Shown here one piece after another: positions 22,723-27,343 of a DNA stretch of 27,343 nucleotides. The stretch's first letter is position 1, and each line of letters starts with the position of its first letter. Position numbers and translations under genes: made by a program. The DNA comes from Clostridiales bacterium (GTDB lineage Bacteria; Bacillota; Clostridia; Peptostreptococcales; Anaerovoracaceae), in NCBI GenBank assembly GCA_009778945.1, contig WRFF01000004.1:1-27343 (forward strand), in the 5' to 3' direction. Below the pieces are notes generated by a model, which saw only the letters and a program-made list of their open reading frames with translations, searched no databases and had not been told where the DNA came from.

Positions 22723-22871
22723 TGTGCCGCCTCCGGATACTCCGGAACAATGTTCCCCGATATAACCATATTGGCGATTTCGTCCCGCAGCGCGTTCACT
22801 TCATCAAGCTTTGCGTTCAGTAGGGCGGTTTTTTCTTTTATCTCATCCAATCCGTTGATCTGAATTTTCAT
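22719..22871 (-). CDS. Small helical early protein
   Basis: A 50-residue coiled-coil frame MKIQINGLDEIKEKTALLNA, KLDEVNALRDEIANMV, of a type seen often in Firmicutes phage early regions. The start at 22871 is inside the Cro-like gene's 3' end and has a weak ribosome site. A longer open frame to 22907 is less convincing. Confidence 0.55.
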   Translation of the reverse strand: MKIQINGLDEIKEKTALLNAKLDEVNALRDEIANMVISGNIVPEYPEAAQ

Positions 22872-23103
22872 TTTCGAGCGCCGGATGTTCGCGTTCATCC
22901 CAGCCATAAAGCGTGTTCGGATCTATACCCATTCCGACGCAGAACTTCTCGATATCATCAGCCTTGATCGGTTTGTACCCATTCACTAATTGTGAAAAAT
23001 CTTTCTGCGAATACCCACAGCGTCCCGCAATGAATCCTTGCATTACGCCAGATGTTTCTTTTTCTATTTTTATAAGCATTCGCATTCTTTCAGGAAGATC
23101 CAT
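22843..23103 (-). CDS. Cro-like helix-turn-helix regulator
   Basis: An 86-residue protein starting MDLPERMRMLIKIEKETSGV with GGAGG 10 bases upstream; open sequence to 23271 precedes this but crosses the promoter. HTH at about residues 26-60 (GRCGYSQKDFSQLVNGYKPI). Carries DPNTLYGWDER near its end, the same signature as the opposing repressor (DPNSLFGWGER). It is first in the leftward early operon, in the classic Cro place. Confidence 0.82.
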   Translation of the reverse strand: MDLPERMRMLIKIEKETSGVMQGFIAGRCGYSQKDFSQLVNGYKPIKADDIEKFCVGMGIDPNTLYGWDEREHPALENENSDQRIG

Positions 23104-23129
23104 ATTTTCTATACCTCCATAATCGCATA

Positions 23130-23202
23130 TCCGAATTTCGGAATTTTCTATATTGTAATTCTGTATTTCAGAGTTGTCAATACTTTTTTTCTGAATTTCG
23201 GA
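23130..23202. promoter_or_regulatory. Three repressor/Cro operators at exact 30-bp intervals
   Basis: Three 13-bp near-palindromes: TCCGAATTTCGGA (23130-23142, perfect), TCTGTATTTCAGA (23160-23172) and TCTGAATTTCGGA (23190-23202). Starts are 30 bp apart. The middle one lies in the spacer of the leftward promoter; the first covers its start site region. Confidence 0.82.
23152..23180 (-). promoter_or_regulatory. Leftward early promoter
   Basis: On the minus strand TTGACA (23180-23175), 17 bp, TACAAT (23157-23152), close to consensus. It overlaps the middle operator and reads into the Cro-like gene. Confidence 0.9.
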
Positions 23203-23211
23203 TATTTTTTC

Positions 23212-23240
23212 TTTACATTTCATTTTTTGTGTATTAGGAT
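23212..23240 (+). promoter_or_regulatory. Rightward repressor promoter
   Basis: TTTACA (23212-23217), 17 bp, TAGGAT (23235-23240). It is weaker than the leftward one. The third operator is 9 bp upstream of its -35, so a bound repressor could contact polymerase. Confidence 0.7.
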
Positions 23241-23252
23241 AAGAAAGAGGTA

Positions 23253-23618
23253 ATGAAAAACATGTCGACAATAGGAAAAATGATAAAATTTCATCGCGAA
23301 CGTTGCGGCCTTAAGCAATCCGAACTTGCGGCTTCTGTTGGCCGAGGGGTATCGGTAATTTCAAATTGGGAAAACGGGACAAACTCTCCAAGCGCAGATA
23401 TGATTGAATTACTATGCAGTATGCTAAAATGCGATCCCAATTCTTTATTCGGATGGGGAGAGCGTGGACTTCCGCAAAACGAAATTCTCTTGCTCGAGTA
23501 TTTTCGAAGGCTCAATCAAGATGGACAAGATAGTTTGTGTAATACGGCCTCCGGCCTAACGACAGTTGAGGAATATAAAAAACGTTACATCGATGAATCG
23601 ATGGAAGAAGACGCATAG
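23253..23618 (+). CDS. CI-like lysogeny repressor (XRE family)
   Basis: A 121-residue protein with an N-terminal helix-turn-helix (GKMIKFHRERCGLKQSELAA then SVGRGVSVISNWENGTNSPS, about residues 8-46). The C-terminal part is short (LLEYFRRLNQDGQDSL), with no peptidase S24 domain, so it is not self-cleaved by the LexA-like route. A different mechanism of induction is expected. Start 23253 or ATG at 23262 (AGAGG is only two bases before the first). Divergent to the Cro-like gene. Confidence 0.85.
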   Translation: MKNMSTIGKMIKFHRERCGLKQSELAASVGRGVSVISNWENGTNSPSADMIELLCSMLKCDPNSLFGWGERGLPQNEILLLEYFRRLNQDGQDSLCNTASGLTTVEEYKKRYIDESMEEDA

Positions 23619-23634
23619 CTGAAAGGAGAACGAA

Positions 23635-24714
23635 ATGAAAGTTGTAAGCAAAGCCACATATATACGCCAACTGGCAGAAAATTTCAAAATACAACAGATT
23701 TCTCAGGAAGAATACTCCCGGCAGATTGCGTATGCGTTTTCACAGCCTTATATCGAACATGATACCGGAGATGATGTTGATGATGAAATCGCCGCAATGC
23801 AAGGGCTTGTGAATGACGGGGTTATTTGGGAAGCGGATTTTATCAAACAGCGAGAGCTTATATCCGCGCTCTCCTCCGCTCAACTGAAAGAGGCGAAAGC
23901 GGAATTGAAAGCAAAGGAAAAGGAAGAGTACAACGCCGCTAAAGCCGCGGAGAAGGAGGAACGCGATGCCGCCAGGGATGCGAAAAAAGAAGAGCGTGAC
24001 GCCGCGAAAAATGCAAAGAAAGAACTGGACGCCGCGAAAAAGGAACGAGATAATGAATTGCGCCGGTTAATGGCAAAGCCAAGAGATCCCGACTCCCCCG
24101 CAGCACAATGGGAAAAGGAAGCGGCGGCACGAGTCAAAGTGGAAAAACGTGCGGAAGCGATGGATCAATTGAGGGTTTGGGATGAGCAAAAGCAGGAAAA
24201 ACGCCAGGCTAAGCTTGATAGCATGTTGCAACGTGGGATGCTTATGGAACCGATCGGATCGCTTCCTGGCAATTTAAACGTGATTCTTTCTTATGACGAT
24301 ACAGGGCTGAGAATTACAGACGCGCACAAGAAAAGCGACATTGCAGTTGTTGTCCCCTACAGCAAAATCACTTTCGTGCGGTATTACTCCACGACTGAAA
24401 TAAAAAAGGAAATTGAATATCAACAAAAAAACAAGAGCGTCGTCGGGCGCGGAATCGGCGGCGGCATCTTATTCGGTCCTGTCGGCGCTATTGTCGGCGG
24501 CATGAGCGGTTTAGGAACAAAAACGAAAGTGAAGAAAACCAAGACAAAGATAACTGATTACTATTTCATTGTGAACTACCGACCGCAACCAGACCAAAAT
24601 CCGCAGGTAATCGCCTTTGAGATGGACAAATCAATGTCCATGAAGAAATTCGAGGAAGAGCTTATGAACAAAGCGACCGCCGCCGGCGGGATACAAACCG
24701 TCACGACGTTATAA
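23635..24714 (+). CDS. Coiled-coil SHOCT-like protein with glycine zipper, lysogeny cargo
   Basis: A 359-residue protein. Residues about 55-80 (MQGLVNDGVIWEADFIKQRE) match the SHOCT pattern; a long charged coiled coil covers about 83-200 with EERDAAR/K-AKKE repeats. Residues 213-260 (NVILSYDDTGLRITDAHKKS) look like a bacterial PH-like domain, followed by a glycine-rich hydrophobic hairpin VGRGIGGGILFGPVGAIVGG (270-289) able to insert into membranes. Good ribosome site GAAAGGAG. It is placed with the repressor, so it is probably expressed in the lysogen. Superinfection exclusion or membrane sensing is plausible, not shown. Confidence 0.8.
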   Translation: MKVVSKATYIRQLAENFKIQQISQEEYSRQIAYAFSQPYIEHDTGDDVDDEIAAMQGLVNDGVIWEADFIKQRELISALSSAQLKEAKAELKAKEKEEYNAAKAAEKEERDAARDAKKEERDAAKNAKKELDAAKKERDNELRRLMAKPRDPDSPAAQWEKEAAARVKVEKRAEAMDQLRVWDEQKQEKRQAKLDSMLQRGMLMEPIGSLPGNLNVILSYDDTGLRITDAHKKSDIAVVVPYSKITFVRYYSTTEIKKEIEYQQKNKSVVGRGIGGGILFGPVGAIVGGMSGLGTKTKVKKTKTKITDYYFIVNYRPQPDQNPQVIAFEMDKSMSMKKFEEELMNKATAAGGIQTVTTL

Positions 24715-24731
24715 AAAGCTGATAGGCGTAT

Positions 24732-25730
24732 ATGATGGAAACCATCGAAGACAAATTACTGAATAAATCAATTGAAGCATTTATGCTTGCTGTCGAGTCA
24801 TATAACAAGCCAACGATCCGATATCGTGTGGAGGGTTTCGCATTTTTTGTCTGTAACGCATGGGAATTAATGCTGAAATCCCATTTAATCAAAACGCAAG
24901 GCGAAGCGAGCATTTATTATAAGGACAATCCGGATCGAACACTCAACCTGGAGAATTGTATCCGGAAAGTTTTTACCAATAAAAAAGCTCCGCTGCGCAT
25001 GAATCTCGAAAAGATCATAGAGCTGCGGAATATCAGTACGCATTTTGTAACGGAAGAATACGAGATGGTATATGTGCCGCTTTTCCAGTCTTGTGTTTTT
25101 AATTTTGTTGAAAAAATGCTTGCTTTCCACAACGTTGATATGACGCAATATATTCCGCAAAATTTCCTTACATTGACCGTGACCACTGTCCCGTTCGATG
25201 ATGGCGTCATACGTGCAAAATATCCGCGGGAGATTGCTGAACGCCTATTGTCTGCTGAAGCGGAGATCACCAAATTAGTTTCCGCAAGCAACGCGGGGTT
25301 TGCTGTGACGGTCGAGCACCATTTCTATGTTACAAAGGACAAAAAAGAGGCCGACGCAATTGTCGGCATTGATAGGTCAGCTTCAGGCAGAGTACAGATA
25401 GTCAAGGAACTGAAAGATCCGAATATCACACACAACTATCCCGCGGGAAAGGCTATTAAAGAGATAGCCCGGAGACTCAAACACAACGGAATTGAGACTG
25501 CTTTTAACGGCTATCACTTCGACCTCTTCTGTAAATACTACGGAATTAAGGACAATGATCGCTTCTGCTACACTCATACGATCTATGCACAGCCAACGTA
25601 CAGTTATTCTATTCAGGCGATAGATTTTATCGTCGGCGAATACTGCAAAGATCCGGATAATATTATTCAACACATGAAAGGATCCATTAAAAAAGCTGAC
25701 CCCAGGGGCAAAGGAATTCTTGGTCCATGA
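24732..25730 (+). CDS. DUF3644 (HEPN-type) protein, candidate abortive infection factor
   Basis: A 332-residue protein. The opening KSIEAFMLAVESYNKPTIRY then VEGFAFFVCNAWELMLKSHL is the DUF3644 signature. R99-N-I-S-T-H104 is an R-x4-H motif typical of HEPN ribonucleases, many of which act in phage defence or abortive infection. The C-terminal part has no recognised fold. Ribosome site is weak and it may be coupled to the previous gene (17-bp gap). It sits in the lysogenic module where superinfection genes are often carried. Nuclease activity is inferred. Confidence 0.83.
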   Translation: MMETIEDKLLNKSIEAFMLAVESYNKPTIRYRVEGFAFFVCNAWELMLKSHLIKTQGEASIYYKDNPDRTLNLENCIRKVFTNKKAPLRMNLEKIIELRNISTHFVTEEYEMVYVPLFQSCVFNFVEKMLAFHNVDMTQYIPQNFLTLTVTTVPFDDGVIRAKYPREIAERLLSAEAEITKLVSASNAGFAVTVEHHFYVTKDKKEADAIVGIDRSASGRVQIVKELKDPNITHNYPAGKAIKEIARRLKHNGIETAFNGYHFDLFCKYYGIKDNDRFCYTHTIYAQPTYSYSIQAIDFIVGEYCKDPDNIIQHMKGSIKKADPRGKGILGP

Positions 25731-25843
25731 CCTACTCCCATTCGGGAACCCAGCCTGCGTCCTTCACAAGTCAGCTTGATACCATTATAGTAAAACAAAT
25801 TTGCTGGGAAATCAATGGTAAAACGGAAACTTATTTAATATAA
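25727..25843 (+). CDS. Small 38-residue protein coupled to DUF3644 gene
   Basis: Frame MTYSHSGTQPASFTSQLDTI, IVKQICWEINGKTETYLI. The ATG overlaps the DUF3644 stop as ATGA, suggesting it is translated together with it. The composition is protein-like. Whether it is real and whether it controls or assists the DUF3644 protein is not known. Confidence 0.45.
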   Translation: MTYSHSGTQPASFTSQLDTIIVKQICWEINGKTETYLI

Positions 25844-25844
25844 T
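25839..25844 (+). promoter_or_regulatory. Candidate integrase promoter -10 box
   Basis: A perfect TATAAT (25839-25844). The matching -35 position has only TGGTAA, so the promoter is probably weak or activated. Transcription would begin near 25851 and give a leader of about 120 bases. Confidence 0.5.
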
Positions 25845-25847
25845 TTA

Positions 25848-25970
25848 CGCCCGTTCCGGTTGCAGCCGGGCGGGCGCATAGGATGGGCGATCGCGTGACA
25901 CAATACAACCCTTGATCCGTTTGTATTGTACCATGTCACCGCCCGAAATCACAAGAAAGGCGGTGTTTTT
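25848..25970 (+). promoter_or_regulatory. Structured integrase leader with alternative hairpins
   Basis: P1: CGCCCG/CGGGCG plus CCGG/CCGG (25848-25876). P2: GGGCG (25885-25889), GTGAC (25895-25899) and ACAATACAA (25900-25908) pair with TTGTATTGT (25921-25929), GTCAC (25935-25939) and CGCCC (25940-25944), 19 bp with two bulges. Alternative P3: CACCGCC (25937-25943) pairs with GGCGGTG (25959-25965), followed by five T. P3 covers the integrase ribosome site and looks like a terminator; P2 and P3 cannot form together. Confidence 0.65.
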
Positions 25971-25972
25971 AT

Positions 25973-27106
25973 ATGACCAGCAAAACGACTCGTCACGCCG
26001 AATTCCGTACGAGCTTCCGGCATGAGGGGAAACGGTATTTCGTCGAGGCCGATACTGAAACCGAACTCGCCATCAAAAAGGAGCTGAAGAAATGGGCGCT
26101 CGAACACGGAGATCCGCAGATTAGCTCTCGTACGACTGTCACAGCCTGGGCCGATGAATACCTGCAGACCTGCCGGCGCGACTATATTTCTGACGCCTAC
26201 TACCGCGGACTTGTTACGTTAAAGAATATTATCACGGAGGAAATCGGAAAAATGCCGCTGGGCGAAGTCAAACGGATCCACTGCGAGGGCATCATCGGGG
26301 CGATGGTGCGCAAGGGCCGGTCCCGGGAATATATCACGAAAGTCCGCGGGCTGATGGTTTCGATGTTCGACGCTGCGATCGACAACGAACTCATGATACG
26401 GAATCCGGCTGCACGGCTCCGAATCCCGACATCCGCAAAAGCGAAGCAGCGGCGCCGACCGGCAACGGAGACCGAAAAAGAAATCATACTCGCTGCGGCG
26501 CGGCGTCTCGGCGATCCGTATCTCGCATACGTTGAGCTGCTGCTGTACTTCGGGCTGCGGCCGTCAGAAGCGGCTCGCGTCCAAGGTACGGATTTCGACG
26601 TGAAGCGCCGACGGCTGCGCGTCCGCGGTACTAAATCTGAAAATGCGACCCGGGACGTCCCGATCCCCGAGAATATGATTACCCGTACAGCCGCGTGGCA
26701 TGCCGAACCGTTTGTTTTAGTCCTCCGGAATAGAAAAGGATGCCTGGTGAATAAACAAGCACGTCTGCGGCTGTGGAGGGCCTTGCGGCGCGAAGTAAAT
26801 ATCAATGGTGGTTGCAAAGTATACAGGAATGAAGTAAAAGCGCCGTTTGCAATGCCGCCCGAGCTGACGGCTTATTGCCTCCGGCACTCCTACGCATCTG
26901 ATCTGATCGCCTCCGGGATCCCGAAAGAGATCGTCTCTTTGCTTATGGGACACGCCGATGTCGACATGACGGATACCTATATCGATATGACCGAGGACGC
27001 GTTTAAGAGCGCATTGCACAAAATCGACAGGAAGAAGCAGCGGCGTCGAATCCTGCGTGTCCCCGGTGGGGATCCCCACCGAATACGGTGGGGAAGTGCT
27101 GAATAG
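25973..27106 (+). CDS. int: Tyrosine integrase
   Basis: A 377-residue phage integrase. N-terminal arm-binding and SAM-like core-binding parts are present; the catalytic domain has R196 (in FGLRPSEAA), K221 near the beta-hairpin, R304-H305 (YCLRHSYASD, with Tyr in place of the first His of HxLRH), H327 (GHADVDM) and nucleophile Y336 (DTYIDMT). Length is normal. Its ribosome site GGCGGTG is inside the leader hairpin. The gene's 3' end faces the tRNA-Gly 3' end, as in tRNA-integrating phages. No excisionase lies next to it. Confidence 0.95.
   Translation: MTSKTTRHAEFRTSFRHEGKRYFVEADTETELAIKKELKKWALEHGDPQISSRTTVTAWADEYLQTCRRDYISDAYYRGLVTLKNIITEEIGKMPLGEVKRIHCEGIIGAMVRKGRSREYITKVRGLMVSMFDAAIDNELMIRNPAARLRIPTSAKAKQRRRPATETEKEIILAAARRLGDPYLAYVELLLYFGLRPSEAARVQGTDFDVKRRRLRVRGTKSENATRDVPIPENMITRTAAWHAEPFVLVLRNRKGCLVNKQARLRLWRALRREVNINGGCKVYRNEVKAPFAMPPELTAYCLRHSYASDLIASGIPKEIVSLLMGHADVDMTDTYIDMTEDAFKSALHKIDRKKQRRRILRVPGGDPHRIRWGSAE
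27064..27081. repeat. 18-bp perfect palindrome in the integrase 3' end
   Basis: CGGTGGGGATCCCCACCG is a perfect inverted repeat within the coding sequence; a further CGGTGGGG lies at 27086-27093. It could be an integrase or host-factor binding site near the attachment site, or a translation-level hairpin. Unproven. Confidence 0.6.
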
Positions 27107-27147
27107 TGAGGTATTTTAGAAACCCGAAAATCCAGTTTTCAAGGCAT

Positions 27148-27195
27148 AAAAAACGCCGGGAGCCCTTGAAAACACGGTGTTTACGGGCTTCCGGC
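27148..27195 (-). terminator. Rho-independent terminator after tRNA-Gly
   Basis: On the minus strand GCCGGAAGCCC (27195-27185) pairs with GGGCTCCCGGC (27165-27155) with one G-U pair, then six T follow (27153-27148). It ends the tRNA transcript and also limits reading into the prophage. Confidence 0.85.
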
Positions 27196-27198
27196 ACC

Positions 27199-27272
27199 TG
27201 GAGCGGATGAAGGGAATCGGACCCTCATATCCAGCTTGGGAAGCTGGTGTTCTGCCACTGAACTACATCCGC
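27199..27272 (-). tRNA. tRNA-Gly(CCC), probable attachment site
   Basis: The cloverleaf is complete on the minus strand: acceptor GCGGATG/CATCCGC, D arm GTTC...GAAC, anticodon stem CCAGC/GCTGG with loop TTCCCAA (anticodon CCC), T loop TCCGATT, discriminator T and encoded CCA. The 3' end points left towards the integrase, the usual orientation for a prophage inserted in a tRNA 3' end. The gene is intact here. Confidence 0.95.
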
Positions 27273-27304
27273 AAAAGGCTGCGCGTTATAGCGCAAGCCT
27301 GATT

Positions 27305-27330
27305 AGTATATCAAAGTTTATATCAAAGTT
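27305..27330 (-). promoter_or_regulatory. Possible tRNA promoter with 12-bp tandem repeat
   Basis: TATATCAAAGTT is repeated exactly at 27307-27318 and 27319-27330. On the minus strand it gives TGATATACT, an extended -10 (TATACT at 27310-27305), without a clear -35. An imperfect hairpin (27276-27300) lies between it and the tRNA. Confidence 0.4.
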
Positions 27331-27343
27331 CTACGCCGATTCC

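Noticed and set aside
22123..22750. Long minus-strand open frames opposite the plus-strand gene
   Set aside because: Their codons give low-complexity Ser/Arg-rich sequence without ribosome sites; the plus-strand frame is clearly more protein-like and has a promoter.
25693..25777. 8-bp inverted repeat AAGCTGAC/GTCAGCTT as a terminator after DUF3644
   Set aside because: The arms are 69 bases apart and no T run follows; a small coupled reading frame crosses the region.
1..27343. CRISPR array or insertion sequence
   Set aside because: No regularly spaced direct repeats with unique spacers and no transposase-like frame were seen.

Overview
The window is the right-hand part of an integrated siphovirus-type (long-tailed) temperate phage, ending in a tRNA-Gly gene. 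Strong Shine-Dalgarno sites (GGAGG, AGGAGG) precede most genes and stop/start codons overlap as ATGA throughout. The DUF3644 and YdbC/PC4 proteins, SPP1-like portal, ReqiPepy6 Gp37-like tail protein and DUF5361-type tail chaperone all suggest a Clostridia-like Firmicutes host. The species cannot be named from this sequence.

Layout, read on the minus strand from right to left. The switch region (23103-23253) separates a leftward early operon from a rightward lysogeny module. The early operon (23103 down to 15664) encodes a Cro-like regulator, many very small proteins including several single-span membrane proteins, a ParB-like protein, a YdbC/PC4 single-strand DNA-binding protein, an HUH rolling-circle-type replication protein, and a sigma-70-region-4-like regulator that is the best candidate late activator. 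Late genes form two transcription units. Unit 1 (15615 to about 10040) has HNH nuclease, small and large terminase, portal, a MuF-type head protein with a papain-fold toxin at its C-terminus, and a probable immunity protein; two tandem terminators end it. Unit 2 (9944 leftwards) has scaffold, major capsid, connector and neck proteins, tail tube, a tail chaperone made by programmed -1 frameshifting, tape measure, distal tail protein, tail endopeptidase-like protein and a truncated baseplate gene at the left edge. The same 26-bp element sits upstream of both late promoters, exactly 33 bp from each -10 box.

Rightward from the switch come the CI-like repressor, two cargo genes (a coiled-coil/SHOCT-like protein and a DUF3644 HEPN-type protein, both plausible phage-exclusion genes), a 38-codon coupled reading frame, a structured leader RNA, and a tyrosine integrase whose 3' end faces the 3' end of tRNA-Gly(CCC). 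That tRNA is the likely attachment site. Lysis genes and the other attachment site would lie beyond the left edge.

The most interesting items are: the MuF toxin/immunity pair placed between portal and scaffold; the shared late-promoter element; terminators inside the leader of the packaging operon; the integrase leader, which can form two mutually exclusive structures, one hiding the ribosome-binding site; a canonical A-AAA-AAC frameshift cassette; and a plus-strand, apparently leaderless gene embedded in the minus-strand early operon.
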